DNA of 64,000 nt from an uncultured Prevotellaceae bacterium (GCA_900316575.1 ONDJ01000007.1:19134-83133); one strand, 5' to 3'; positions 48,033-57,937 are shown, numbered from the stretch's first letter. The notes: generated by a model not told the origin, from the letters alone. Made by a program: numbers and translations.

Positions 48033-48965
48033 ATGAATAAAAAAGAAAATCTGCAACACTTTACGGTTGATCACATTCGCCAAATAGCCGAAGCTTATGT
48101 CAGAGGCCACGAAATGCAAGTCAGTTTTTCGCCCGACATAACCGTAGTCCTGCATGGTCGCCCTGCATCTCTCGTTAAACATTCCCTACAGAAGGGAGTA
48201 CCTTATCGCATTGAGCAACATCGCATTGGTTTCGTTGTGGGTGGCACAGGCAATGCCTGTCTCAACCTGCAAGACTTTCTCATCGAGAAGCATACAGCAA
48301 TCTTTGCTTCAGATGGCAGCACACTGCAAATCAATGATTATTCCCCCGATGCAGAAATAACCGTGTTGTCGGTCAGCGAAGAATTTCTCAATCGCTCTCT
48401 TGGTATCCCGCGGCCCGAGCTGTTGCGACGAGGATGCTTCGGCTGCAATTTCCCCCTGACCGACGTCGAGACAGGCATAGCTCAAACAGTCTTTTCGCTA
48501 TTATACACTTTGTTGCAAGGCGATGCCACCTACCGTCCCGCTGTCGAAAATATCGTAGCCGCTATCTTCCGCTTTTTTGATGCGTTGTACACACGGCAAC
48601 TTGCTCTTTCCGACAAAGTTGCCAAAACTGGAAGCAGGGCACAGCATGTTTTTGACCATTTTATACAATTGCTTAGAGAATTTGGTGTTCGAGAACACGA
48701 CCTAAGGTTTTATTCCGACCGTCTTTGCTTAACCCCACGCTATCTCGGCACGCTCATACTGCAAGCCAGCGGGCATACAGCTAAATACTGGATAGATCGG
48801 GCTATTATCACCGAAGCCAAACTCCTTCTTCAACACACCGACCTCACCATAGTACAAGTATCAGACCGTCTTCATTTCCCCAATTCAAGCTTCTTTTGTA
48901 AATACTTCAAAAGACTAACGGGCTACACGCCAAAAGCATATCAAAGCATTTCTCATACAGTGTAA
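48033..48965 (+). CDS. AraC-family transcriptional regulator
   Basis: 310 aa. The N-terminal half is a cupin-like sensor domain (RPASLVKHSLQKGVPYRIEQHRIGFVVGGTG). The C-terminal about 100 residues are two HTH motifs of the AraC type: YSDRLCLTPRYLGTLILQASGHTAKYWIDRAIITEAKLLL and VQVSDRLHFPNSSFFCKYFKRLTGYTPKAYQ. Divergent from the TolC/HlyD/ABC operon with a 172-bp shared upstream region, so it is the probable local regulator of that exporter. The inducer is unknown. Confidence 0.93.
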   Translation: MNKKENLQHFTVDHIRQIAEAYVRGHEMQVSFSPDITVVLHGRPASLVKHSLQKGVPYRIEQHRIGFVVGGTGNACLNLQDFLIEKHTAIFASDGSTLQINDYSPDAEITVLSVSEEFLNRSLGIPRPELLRRGCFGCNFPLTDVETGIAQTVFSLLYTLLQGDATYRPAVENIVAAIFRFFDALYTRQLALSDKVAKTGSRAQHVFDHFIQLLREFGVREHDLRFYSDRLCLTPRYLGTLILQASGHTAKYWIDRAIITEAKLLLQHTDLTIVQVSDRLHFPNSSFFCKYFKRLTGYTPKAYQSISHTV

Positions 48966-49548
48966 AGAGAATCCCCCTTTTATAGCTGTTTTTATATAAG
49001 GGTGGTTGTTTGCGATATATTTTAGGCTGAAAACTCAACGAGGAATTCAGCCTAAAATTTGTTTTGCACACGAATACATTCCATAAGAGCAACCATAAAA
49101 TTGACGAACATCTTTTTATGAGCATAACTGTATTATGAAATACGTTTGTTCACCAACGCGAAGATTTTGATCCTCCTTCGGACATGCTTTTTTGAAAAGT
49201 CTTGTTAGCTTGAGGGCAAACAGCGTATAAAAACACGTTTGTCGCTGAAGGGACGACCGAGCACACAGGGTACAGCGTCAGCAGGTGTGGCTTTTGGCGT
49301 ATAATATCGTATGTTTGTGCGTGCGCGCCGTACGAAAATTACGTACGCACCGTACGAAGTACACGCAAAACATCCCTTGCTGCGTCCCACGGCAAGCTTA
49401 TCAGTGACCTCAAAAGAGCTAAAGTGTTTTGCTAATGCAGCGGAAAAAGAAAAAGGGCGCACGCTTCAAATGAACGTGCACCCATAATGGGATAAAAAGA
49501 TTGCGACAAGTGGTTTTTGTCAGAATCTATAAAAACGGTGTGTTCAGT
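48966..49548. other. Gene-free interval with palindromes
   Basis: Between the AraC and endoglycosidase genes (convergent). It contains an AT-rich stretch with the inverted words TTTTAGGCTGAA / TTCAGCCTAAAA (about 49020-49058, a likely terminator region for the AraC gene) and the CGTACG palindrome at 49315-49378. A minus-strand frame of 85 codons (49205-49462) spans that palindrome and lacks coding features. Confidence 0.6.
49315..49378. repeat. CGTACG palindromic repeat (repeat family 5)
   Basis: TGCGTG-N5-CGTACG and its inverse CGTACG-N5-CACGCA form an imperfect inverted repeat around AAAATTACGTACGCAC. One half recurs at about 20817-20842. Confidence 0.7.
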
Positions 49549-52500
49549 TTATTTGATGACTATCTTCTGCGAGCGGATGACGCCTACTGCTTGCATCTTG
49601 ACGATATAGACACCAGGAGCATAGCCGCAGGTGGAGATACTGGTGGGGCCGCCGGCGGCATATTTCAGCAGACGACCATCAGCAGTGTAGATCCAAGCTT
49701 GCTCTACGTTCGTCAAAGTGATGGACTGACCACTGAAGGTTGCAGCTGAGGCTTGATTGGTAGAAACGTTGCGGATGGCGGTTTCGGTGTCAAGACCCTC
49801 AGGGATGTCGGCTACGCCTTGGTCGCGGGTGACGATGGCTACGCGTTGCGGGTTGTCGCCGCTGATTTCTACACCGAGGTCGAGCGTAAAGCCTTTAGCA
49901 GTGAGGCCAATAGGACCGGGGTGGGGAGCCCATGCGTCGGTGAAGACGATGCGGATACGACCCTTACCACATACGGCATCTTCGGGTACCTTGAATGTGA
50001 AGGGCACGAGGGGATTGCTGCTGTAGCCGTTGGCGTGGAGGGGAGAGGTGCTGTTTTCGCGCGTGTTTTGGATGCTGTTGTTGGTATTGGGTGTTCCTTG
50101 TTCTACGATGAGTTCGTCGGTGCCTCCCTCGAAGAAGCCATTGAGGTTCCAGTCGGCATAGCTCTTCATGATACACCATTGCAGGCCATCGCTGGCGGTG
50201 TTCATCACGTAGTTGAACGTGATTTCGTCGCCTTGTTTCACCTTGAGCACAGCGGTTTGATGAGCATCAATGTAGTTGTCGGTGTCATCGTCGCTCGTTC
50301 CTGTGTAGCTGAGGTTTTGGATGCTTGCTCCCGTGGTGGTTATGCTGCTGATGAAGCGTGTGGTAATGGCTGTCTGATATCCTTCGGCACTGACGTTGAT
50401 GACGCTCTCGCCAGGATAGAGCAGGTCGCCGCTAGCTGTGCCTGCAGGTACGTTAGAGCTGCGAACGACTTGACGCCATACGGGTTCGCCATAGGTCTTC
50501 ATGTCGGTAGATACGGCACGAACGCCATACCATGGGTCTTCTCCTTCTTCAAGCGTTTTGTTGCCGATGAAAGCCGACCAGCCTTGTACGTGGCTTACTA
50601 CGCTGGGGCGACCGTTTTCGCCGTTCTTGTAGAGCACCTCAAAGTGGTGGATGTTGGCGTCTTCGTTGTAGAGCAAACCGCTTGCGGGCAAGGTGGCATC
50701 AACTTCCCAGTTGAGTTTTACGCTAAACATAGTAGTGGTTTCGCGCTTCACTTCAACGGTGAGGTTGTCTTTGATAGGAGCGGGCTGAACGGTGGCATCA
50801 TCGTTGATTTGCAATTCACCGACAAGAAGCTTGTAGTTATTGTCGCTACCCTTAACACGCAGACCGATGAAGTCTATCTGATCGCTGGAGCTAAGACCGC
50901 TGAGGGTGATGGTTTTCTCCTGCCATGCAGCCCCTTCAGCATCGCCAACTGCAAATTCCTGCCATGCGCCATTTGTTTTCACAATGATATAAAGGTTTGT
51001 GGGGTTGGTGCCTTCTTTGCCTGTTTTCAGAGCTACCTTGGCATAGGGTTGTCCGCTGTTGCCAGTAAGGCGTGTGCGATAGAGCACGATGTCGGTGCCG
51101 CTGGTGTTGGCACGGCCCGCAAGTTTCAGACATGAACCTCCGTTCCATGCATCTTCAATGGAGAATTCGGGCTGAATAGCTGTGCTCGTAGTTGTGGTGC
51201 CGGCATTGTAAACCAACCAGCGATAGGTGGGCACGAGGTCTTGCGTGGACATGTTGTACCAGTTGCCATGGGTTTGTTTGCCATGGTAGTTATAGATGTC
51301 GCCCGTGCCGATGTTGAAATAGGTGTGGAAAGGCAGTTTGCCGATGATGGGTGTGCGCTCGGGGAAGTATGTAGAAAGTCCGCCGAAGGTGGCAAGTGGA
51401 GGTGTGCTCCCGCTCCAGCTATAGTTGTTTCCGGTGTTGCTCATTGTGGGGCGGTTGGCTGGGTTGCGATTGCCGCCGCTGAAAGCGCGTTCGAGCATGG
51501 CTTGATAGTTGGCTTGGAAATTTTGCGCATCGTTGCCCACGTTGTTGCTCCAGAAGCGGCTGTTGGCGTGTTCGCCCCACAGACAAGCACCGATACCGCC
51601 ACCGTTGGCAAGGTTTGTCCACGAGCGGTCCATGGTTACAATCCAGACACCGGCATAAAGTCCGTCAACGGTGCCCATGGCATTGTTGGCTACATTGGCT
51701 GAAGAGCGCATGTTGTAGGCTGAGGTGAAGTCGCCATTGCTGTAGTTGAGCATCAGGTCGGTGGTCTTGCCCGTAGAGCTTGTGCCGAGCATAGCGTCAA
51801 CATAAGTTGATGTGAGGCTGTTGCGTTGGGTGTAGAGACCGATGTGAAAACTATCAAATCCTTGTGCTTCAGCCTCCTTGTAGAGAGCCTTGTGGAAGGC
51901 TACTGCGTCGGCTTCGTCGTAGCCGCTGGCTTCCCAGTTGTAGTTGATGCCATCGCTGCCAAAGTAGCGTAAGCAATTGATGAGGGGCTTGACGTATTTA
52001 TAGCTTCCGTCGGTGTTTTTGCTGGTGATGAGCTTCTGCCAGCCGGTAGGCTGAGCCGATGCGGTCCAGCTCTCAAAGAATTTGATGCCCGACATGATAT
52101 CAGTGCCGTTTTGGTGGGCTGCGTCAATCCATGCTCCAGGGGCTTGGAAAATACCATGGTTCCACGATCCAAAAAGGTGGGTGTAGTTCCACAGAGAATA
52201 GGTGTCGTCGCCAGGGTTTGTGCCAGGGTAGCCGCCGATGCCTTTGGCCGAGCCCATTGGAATGTTCATCCACACGCGGCGAGTGTTGCTGACTGAAGGT
52301 ATCAACTGTCCGGCTTGATCATCGAGCAGGGCGGCACGACGCACATGGCTGCGTACAAATTCTACGTCGGTCATGTTGAAGCCTGCCGCTTCAAACTCAG
52401 CAGCCGTGGGGTAGTTGCGTCCTTGCTGCAATGCGTTGTAGAAAAGGTTGAGCATGGCTTCGTCGCCAAATGGCGAAAAGTCAAAAATCTCGTTGCTGGC

Positions 52501-52581
52501 ACTCGCATCGTATTCTTGTGCGTGGGTAGATGTGACACCTAATGCCAGCGAAAGAACTGTGAGAAGTAAAAGTTTTTTCAT
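49549..52581 (-). CDS. GH85-like endo-beta-N-acetylglucosaminidase with GEVED and sorting domains
   Basis: About 1010 aa from the ATG at 52579-52581 (MKKLLLLTVLSLALGVTSTHAQ, signal peptide). The frame to 52683 runs through a hairpin and into susD. The catalytic part (about 90-420) has SGIKFFESWTASAQPTGWQKLI and FGSDGINYNWEASGYDE. The latter holds the Asn-x-Glu pair (Asn215, Glu217) expected for GH85 substrate-assisted catalysis. Then come a jelly-roll (about 430-610), a fibronectin III-like domain, a GEVED domain (YADWNLNGFFEGGTDELIVEQG) and a C-terminal type IX sorting-like domain (YTADGRLLKY...GYAPGVYIVKM). GH85 enzymes cut the chitobiose core of N-glycans. Third gene after susC and susD. 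Confidence 0.78.
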   Translation of the reverse strand: MKKLLLLTVLSLALGVTSTHAQEYDASASNEIFDFSPFGDEAMLNLFYNALQQGRNYPTAAEFEAAGFNMTDVEFVRSHVRRAALLDDQAGQLIPSVSNTRRVWMNIPMGSAKGIGGYPGTNPGDDTYSLWNYTHLFGSWNHGIFQAPGAWIDAAHQNGTDIMSGIKFFESWTASAQPTGWQKLITSKNTDGSYKYVKPLINCLRYFGSDGINYNWEASGYDEADAVAFHKALYKEAEAQGFDSFHIGLYTQRNSLTSTYVDAMLGTSSTGKTTDLMLNYSNGDFTSAYNMRSSANVANNAMGTVDGLYAGVWIVTMDRSWTNLANGGGIGACLWGEHANSRFWSNNVGNDAQNFQANYQAMLERAFSGGNRNPANRPTMSNTGNNYSWSGSTPPLATFGGLSTYFPERTPIIGKLPFHTYFNIGTGDIYNYHGKQTHGNWYNMSTQDLVPTYRWLVYNAGTTTTSTAIQPEFSIEDAWNGGSCLKLAGRANTSGTDIVLYRTRLTGNSGQPYAKVALKTGKEGTNPTNLYIIVKTNGAWQEFAVGDAEGAAWQEKTITLSGLSSSDQIDFIGLRVKGSDNNYKLLVGELQINDDATVQPAPIKDNLTVEVKRETTTMFSVKLNWEVDATLPASGLLYNEDANIHHFEVLYKNGENGRPSVVSHVQGWSAFIGNKTLEEGEDPWYGVRAVSTDMKTYGEPVWRQVVRSSNVPAGTASGDLLYPGESVINVSAEGYQTAITTRFISSITTTGASIQNLSYTGTSDDDTDNYIDAHQTAVLKVKQGDEITFNYVMNTASDGLQWCIMKSYADWNLNGFFEGGTDELIVEQGTPNTNNSIQNTRENSTSPLHANGYSSNPLVPFTFKVPEDAVCGKGRIRIVFTDAWAPHPGPIGLTAKGFTLDLGVEISGDNPQRVAIVTRDQGVADIPEGLDTETAIRNVSTNQASAATFSGQSITLTNVEQAWIYTADGRLLKYAAGGPTSISTCGYAPGVYIVKMQAVGVIRSQKIVIK

Positions 52582-52608
52582 AATAAAAAAGTTTTTTTTG
52601 TGAAATGT

Positions 52609-52657
52609 ATTCACGCTGGTGAGTCTCAGACAATATGAGAGTATCACCAGCGTGAAT
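52609..52657 (-). promoter_or_regulatory. 14-bp perfect hairpin between susD and the endoglycosidase gene
   Basis: ATTCACGCTGGTGA (52609-52622) is the exact reverse complement of 52644-52657, with a 21-nt loop that has its own CTC/GAG. It begins 12 bp after the susD stop and ends about 28 bp before the next ATG. No T-run follows on the minus strand, so an mRNA stabiliser or processing site is more likely than a terminator. Confidence 0.75.
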
Positions 52658-52669
52658 GTAAATTCTTTT

Positions 52670-54541
52670 TTAGAAGTTTCCACCGACTACGTCCCACCAC
52701 AGGCGGAAGGCCTGAACATCAGGTCCGCCCAATGCGGGAACACCGGTATTGATGATGTCGCTGTTGGTTGAAGGATCGTCACGACCAGGGAATGTCATGC
52801 GGCGTATCATATCGCCATCGTCAAGGCTTTCATCGCCTTCCCACGGATTAAGCACGGGGAAGAGACGCGGATAGCCTGTGCGACGAAGTTCTGCCCATGC
52901 TTCGTAGCTGTTGGGATAGAGTGCAATGTATTTCTGCGTGATAATCTTTTCAAGCTTCACCTCGGGCGTGTCGCCTTCGTTCCATTTTACACCAATCTTG
53001 GTCACGCTGGGCATGTCGGGGGTGTCGCCGAAGGGGTCAATGTAGGTGTAGGGTAGGGCTTCCTCTAAGTCATAGTAAGGAGCGTGCACCACACCGTCGG
53101 CATCTGTGAAGCCGTTGTACCATTTGAGGTATTGGTCGGCGCCGTCTTCCTCGGTCATAAATTCGTCTGCTACAAGCATGGGGTCGGCTAGTGAAGCATG
53201 TTCCATGCCGCGATAGTAAAAGAACTCGGCAGAGCCACCCATGTTCCAACCGCGTAGAGCGCCTTCAGCACGTAGGAAGTCAACCTCAGCCCACTTCATC
53301 AGGTAAAGCGGAGCCATGTCAATGTATATGTCGCGCACTTGGCTGACGCCTACATACTGATTTCCTGCATATTGTTGGTCTTCACCATAATGGCCACCTG
53401 CACGCAATCCGACGATGCGCGTTCCAACGGGTGTGATTTCGCCTGTAACATTGTTTTTCAGTTGCTCGCCATTTTTAGCAAACAGATAGTGCGTGTAGGG
53501 GTGGTCAAGGCTCATCAGTAGGCTCTCAAACGAAGCTCCAAGACGACTGTCGTTCCATGTCTTTGTGATTTGCGAGATGGGGTTGTTGAAACCTTCGTTC
53601 ATCGGTGTGAGGCCGATCTGTCCGTCATAACTTTCAATCACACCGCCTGCAACAGCTTCTTCAGCCCACTGCTGAGCCAACTCGGGAATAATCTTGCAGG
53701 CGCGCATAGCCATGCGAAGTTTCAGCGAATTAGCAAAGCGGATCCACGTGTTCATGCCTTGATTGCCGTTGTACCCATCAAGCGTAAGTTTCTCGTATTT
53801 GTTGAGCATCTGTTGCACAGTGGATTTGTACCAATCAGGACGCTCGGTTTCGTAGTGATTGAGACAAGCCACGATGGTGTCAATGTTGGCAATGATCGTT
53901 TTATAGATGGTCTCAACGTCGTTGTAAGTGAAGGGAGCCTCCGTGCGATTGCATTTGTATTCCTGATAGGGGAAGGGTCCATAAACATCTGCGAGTTCGG
54001 CTGCGCCATAGTCGTAGATGAGCAGGTTGATGGCTTTCATTTCAGGAATGGAGTCGATCAGCGGATGGTTGAGCACGGGAACAATGCTGTTCTTCATACC
54101 CGAGAAACGTCCGTTCGGCCCGGGATTGAAGCTCAGGTTGATGTAGTAGGTGCTCATATAGTTGTGGTCGGTGGAATATGCAAAATAGTAGTGAGGCACT
54201 ACAGCATATTGTGCATAGCCATCTGTGCAGATGTATTGGTACTGATAGGCGTGTGGTCCGGGAGTTTCGCCTTCTTTACCACCAAGCATACAGTATTGTC
54301 CTGTGATTGTGGCACGGAGCAATGTGGTCAGTTCTTCGTTGGCAGCAGCGGCAGCTAAGCCTTCCTGTGTGATTTCCTTGTGGTAGTCAATGGAGTCGGG
54401 TGTGCCTGACAGCACTTCGTCGGATACCACAAACTGCTCGTATTTTAGGTTGGCCGTTTCGGAATCGTAGTCTAAGCACGACTGTATTCCCATTGCACTG
54501 GTCAACAGTGCTGCCAAAAGGATGAATTTATTTGTTTTCAT
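52670..54541 (-). CDS. SusD/RagB-family glycan-binding lipoprotein
   Basis: 623 aa. Lipoprotein signal with the lipobox Cys at MGIQSCLDYDSE (Cys22). The SusD fold is helix-rich with TPR-like packing: AINLLIYDYGAAELADVYGPFPYQEY, TWIRFANSLKLRMAMRACKI (a highly characteristic SusD-like_2 segment), APLYLMKWAEVDFLRAEGALRGW, and the C-terminal ITQKYIALYPNSYEAWAELRRTGYPRL. It sits on the outer surface as the lid of the SusC porin and binds glycans. The gap to susC is 18 bp. Confidence 0.95.
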   Translation of the reverse strand: MKTNKFILLAALLTSAMGIQSCLDYDSETANLKYEQFVVSDEVLSGTPDSIDYHKEITQEGLAAAAANEELTTLLRATITGQYCMLGGKEGETPGPHAYQYQYICTDGYAQYAVVPHYYFAYSTDHNYMSTYYINLSFNPGPNGRFSGMKNSIVPVLNHPLIDSIPEMKAINLLIYDYGAAELADVYGPFPYQEYKCNRTEAPFTYNDVETIYKTIIANIDTIVACLNHYETERPDWYKSTVQQMLNKYEKLTLDGYNGNQGMNTWIRFANSLKLRMAMRACKIIPELAQQWAEEAVAGGVIESYDGQIGLTPMNEGFNNPISQITKTWNDSRLGASFESLLMSLDHPYTHYLFAKNGEQLKNNVTGEITPVGTRIVGLRAGGHYGEDQQYAGNQYVGVSQVRDIYIDMAPLYLMKWAEVDFLRAEGALRGWNMGGSAEFFYYRGMEHASLADPMLVADEFMTEEDGADQYLKWYNGFTDADGVVHAPYYDLEEALPYTYIDPFGDTPDMPSVTKIGVKWNEGDTPEVKLEKIITQKYIALYPNSYEAWAELRRTGYPRLFPVLNPWEGDESLDDGDMIRRMTFPGRDDPSTNSDIINTGVPALGGPDVQAFRLWWDVVGGNF

Positions 54542-54559
54542 TGTTGATAGCTTTGTTTT

Positions 54560-57500
54560 TTAGAAGTTGATCTTAGCTGAGAATCCGAAGGAACGGGCAG
54601 AAGGCATGTTGAAGTACTCAAATCCGCCAAGGCCGTTTGTGGTAGAAAGTGAAATATCGGGGTCAACAGGTGCATCCTTATAGATAAAGAAGAGGTTGCG
54701 CCCTACGAAAGAAATCGTCAAATTCTTATTCTCGCCCAGCAAATGACGGAACGTATAGCTCAGTGAGAGTTCGCGAAGGCGGAAGTTGGTTGCGTCATAT
54801 ACATACGGTGTGGGGCTGGCACTGCCGCCGATAGCTGTATAATAGTCTTCAACAGCTACGATGTAGTCGCCTTCAGCACCATTGGCTCCAGGTTTGCCGT
54901 GGATGTACATACCGAGGCGGCCATCGGCTGCATAGATGCCATTGCGTTCAGCATTCAAGCGAGCGTCAGCTGTGCGCTGCGACAGACCGAGGTTGTCAAG
55001 ATAACCCTCGGTTTGAGAGATAACCTTACCACCAATGCGTCCGTTGATGAGGAAGAATAGCTGGAAGTCTTTGAAGTTAATCGAATTGCTAAAGCCAAGT
55101 TGCCACTTTGAGTTCATGTTGCCAATAAACTTGGCGTTGGCATTGAGGTTGTCATATTGCGGAGCGAAAGAAGTGCGGTTCAAAATCAGTACACCATTTT
55201 CGTCGCGTTTGAAGTCTGTGACATAGAGGTCGCCAACAGAGCCTCCTTCCTTATAAATAACCATAGCGCCGCCCAATCCTTGACGATAGGGATTTTCAGA
55301 TCCGTCTTGCTTGTAGGCACTGCGCATGATGGTGTTGTCGTCGAACGAAACGTTGAGCTGAGGCTTCCAACGCCATTGGCCGAAGTTAAAACTGTAGCCA
55401 AGCGTTGCTTCAAAGCCCGTGTTACGCACTTTGGCAGAGTTTACAGGAGTGCTCTTTCCGGCTACGCCAATAGTCATGTAAAGGTGGTCGGCAATGGCGT
55501 TGTAGAAAGTGAAGTCGAAGTTCATGCGGTTGTCGAACAACATCATTTCTATACCCGTTTCAAACGAGCTGGTCTTTTCAGGAACGGGATTTTCAAAACG
55601 GTTAAACCCACTAAGTACTACGGCTCCCGTGCGGGCACTGCTCGAGGCCATGCTGAAGAGCGTGTTGGGGATGGAGTTACCTACCTGTGAGTAGCTTGCG
55701 CGATACTTCAAATAGTTAATCCATGCGGGCATTTTCCAGAGTTCGCTAATGATAGCGTTGGCACCTATGCCCCAATAGCCGTAAGAGAGCGATGTGCCGC
55801 GTGTTACGTGGAACTGCTTAAAGGCTTTGTACCAGTCCTGACGATACGATGCGTCAACATAAATTTTGTCACGCCATCCTACTTGGGCGGTGAACAAGGC
55901 GGCTTGGTCCCAGTTGGAACTGCTGCTGCTGCCTAATGCGCCTGCACTTCCGGAGTTCGTCTCGAAGCGGTTTACCTGTGTAGAAGGCGTTTGACATATG
56001 CCGTCCATCCAAGTAGCTTCTACGCCGAGGTTTTCGCCTTTGTTTTTGATGGTGTGTCCTACGTAACCAGCTGTGGCGCTCAGGCTCCAGTCTTCGCTAA
56101 GTTGCTTGTTGTAGGAAAGCAAATAGTCGGTGTAGATTTCAGTGGTGCGCTGATTGCCGTAGTAGTACATACCGTAGTCGTTCATCAAGTAACCACTCTG
56201 GAGGAACGTGGTGGCATAGCGCTTTGTTTCGCTGTTGTAGCGCGTGTGGTCAAATCCTAAACGTGCTTGGAAGGATAGTCCGTCGAAAATATCTACTTTA
56301 CCCGTGAATGAACCATAAACGCGGTCGGTCTTTTGCTTGCTGCGATTCATGTTGGTAAGCCAGTAGGGGTTGTTGTATGGAGCAGCCATATAAGCCCAGT
56401 TTTGGCGAGGTCCACTCAGCAGCGCATAGTAGTTGGTCAATGCCCAATAGTCCACACCGCCTACGTTGGTCTTCTGATAGAGACGCTGTGCTTTGGAGTT
56501 ATACCATTGTGCGTCAGCTACATAATAATTGTCTTTGTAGTAGCCCATATCTACGTTGTTGGGCGTGGTATATAAGTGGTAGATGGGGTTGAGCAAACCA
56601 CCACCACCGGGGCGATTGCGCGTAATGGTCTGAACATAGTTCAATGAAGCGTCAATACTTACGCGGTTCCACAATTTGTAGCTTTGGCGGAAAGCGAGGG
56701 TGTTGCGATTGTAGCTATTGTTTTCTATCATGCCGTTGCTGTGTGAGTTGGCATAAGAGAAGTAGGTCTTAATTTTTTCCGTACCGCCGCTCAGAGAAAT
56801 TGAGTTGTTGAACGTAGTTCCAGTGCGGAAGAAGTCGTCAACATCGTTGTGGCCGCTGTTGCGCAAATGGATGTCGTAATAAGCTGTAGGCAGGCCAGAA
56901 GCTAATCCTGTGTTGGGGTCGTTGGCTATTTGGAATGGCGAAGCCGCAGCAAAGGGCGTTGTGATAACGAGTTGGTCGGATGGGCGGTCGCTGATCTTTG
57001 CTCCCCATCCCGTAGAGCTCAAACCGCCACCAGCTGTGAGGTCGGCACCATAAACGGTTTGGATTTTAGGCGTGAGAAGCGGGGTTTCAAAGGTGACGTT
57101 GGTTGTGAAGTTGACATCAATGCGGCCTTCGCGTCCTTTCTTGGTGGTAATCATGATGACACCATTGGCAGCCTGCGAGCCGTAGAGCGCGGCAGCGTTG
57201 GCACCTTTGAGCACGTTCATCGTTTCAATGTCGTCGGGGTTGATCATGGATAGCGGGTCGGCTCCTTCGCTACTGCTTTCGGCTGTTATTGACGAACCTG
57301 CTCCCATACCTAATTGTCCACGTGTGTTGTTCGTGATGGGCACACCATCTACAACGATGAGTGGCGTGGAGTTTCCGAGAATGGATTTCTGTCCGCGAAG
57401 TATAATCTTTGAAGCGCCGCCTGCACCGCCTGCACTGGCTGTGATGGTGATACCGCTCACTTTTCCTTCGAGCGTGTTAGCCACGTTTGCGTCGGGCACT

Positions 57501-57937
57501 ATCATCAATTCGTTGGCCTTGATTTGTTGTGTGGAATAGGTCAGTGAGCGCTCTTTGCGAACGATACCCATGGCCGTTACCACAGCGGCATTGAGTGTGT
57601 TGTCGCTGGGTTTCATCTCTACACGTAGTGTCTCTCCCTGCCAGCGAACAAGCTGTGTCTCGTATCCCAGGTAGGAGATGCGAATTTGGGCATTTTGGGG
57701 CACGTTGTTAAGTGTGAAACGCCCTTGTGGGTCGGTCATCGTGCCGTTGCGCGTTCCTACTTGTAGGACATAGGCACCTGGAACGTTGTCACCGTTTTCA
57801 TCAACCACAACGCCTGTGGCTGTTGAGGCAGTGTGTGCGCCGCCTGTTTGGGCAAATGCCTTTTCGGGCAGCAACACGCTTGTGCTTATGCCCATGATGG
57901 CAAACAGCACTGTGATGATCAGTTTAGTTCTGTTCAT
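54560..57937 (-). CDS. SusC/RagA-family TonB-linked outer membrane receptor
   Basis: 1125 aa, signal peptide 1-30 (ending KAFAQ). Carboxypeptidase-regulatory-like domain (TGVVVDENGDNVPGAYVLQVG...GRFTLNNVPQNAQIRISYLGYE, about 40-105). Then a plug with GKVSGITITASAGGAGGASKIILRGQKSI, IVVDGVPI and INPDDIETMNVLKGANAAALYGSQAANGVIMITTKKG. The 22-strand barrel runs to the terminal Phe (SFGFSAKINF). Imports oligosaccharides with SusD using TonB energy. The linked endoglycosidase suggests N-glycans as substrate. No SusE/F-type protein and no linked hybrid sensor or ECF sigma/anti-sigma pair is present, which is unusual for a full PUL. Confidence 0.96.
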   Translation of the reverse strand: MNRTKLIITVLFAIMGISTSVLLPEKAFAQTGGAHTASTATGVVVDENGDNVPGAYVLQVGTRNGTMTDPQGRFTLNNVPQNAQIRISYLGYETQLVRWQGETLRVEMKPSDNTLNAAVVTAMGIVRKERSLTYSTQQIKANELMIVPDANVANTLEGKVSGITITASAGGAGGASKIILRGQKSILGNSTPLIVVDGVPITNNTRGQLGMGAGSSITAESSSEGADPLSMINPDDIETMNVLKGANAAALYGSQAANGVIMITTKKGREGRIDVNFTTNVTFETPLLTPKIQTVYGADLTAGGGLSSTGWGAKISDRPSDQLVITTPFAAASPFQIANDPNTGLASGLPTAYYDIHLRNSGHNDVDDFFRTGTTFNNSISLSGGTEKIKTYFSYANSHSNGMIENNSYNRNTLAFRQSYKLWNRVSIDASLNYVQTITRNRPGGGGLLNPIYHLYTTPNNVDMGYYKDNYYVADAQWYNSKAQRLYQKTNVGGVDYWALTNYYALLSGPRQNWAYMAAPYNNPYWLTNMNRSKQKTDRVYGSFTGKVDIFDGLSFQARLGFDHTRYNSETKRYATTFLQSGYLMNDYGMYYYGNQRTTEIYTDYLLSYNKQLSEDWSLSATAGYVGHTIKNKGENLGVEATWMDGICQTPSTQVNRFETNSGSAGALGSSSSSNWDQAALFTAQVGWRDKIYVDASYRQDWYKAFKQFHVTRGTSLSYGYWGIGANAIISELWKMPAWINYLKYRASYSQVGNSIPNTLFSMASSSARTGAVVLSGFNRFENPVPEKTSSFETGIEMMLFDNRMNFDFTFYNAIADHLYMTIGVAGKSTPVNSAKVRNTGFEATLGYSFNFGQWRWKPQLNVSFDDNTIMRSAYKQDGSENPYRQGLGGAMVIYKEGGSVGDLYVTDFKRDENGVLILNRTSFAPQYDNLNANAKFIGNMNSKWQLGFSNSINFKDFQLFFLINGRIGGKVISQTEGYLDNLGLSQRTADARLNAERNGIYAADGRLGMYIHGKPGANGAEGDYIVAVEDYYTAIGGSASPTPYVYDATNFRLRELSLSYTFRHLLGENKNLTISFVGRNLFFIYKDAPVDPDISLSTTNGLGGFEYFNMPSARSFGFSAKINF

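Noticed and set aside
49205-49462. 85-codon minus-strand ORF between the AraC and endoglycosidase genes
   Set aside because: It translates straight through the CGTACG palindrome and lacks any domain. Probably chance, though a short repeat-encoded protein cannot be fully excluded.
49753-51135. 460-codon plus-strand ORF opposite the endoglycosidase gene
   Set aside because: It is the antisense shadow of a strongly supported gene, has no recognisable domain and no promoter or start context. Similar shadows at 27364-28170, 31642-32220, 53570-54358 and 18563-19201 were left out for the same reason.
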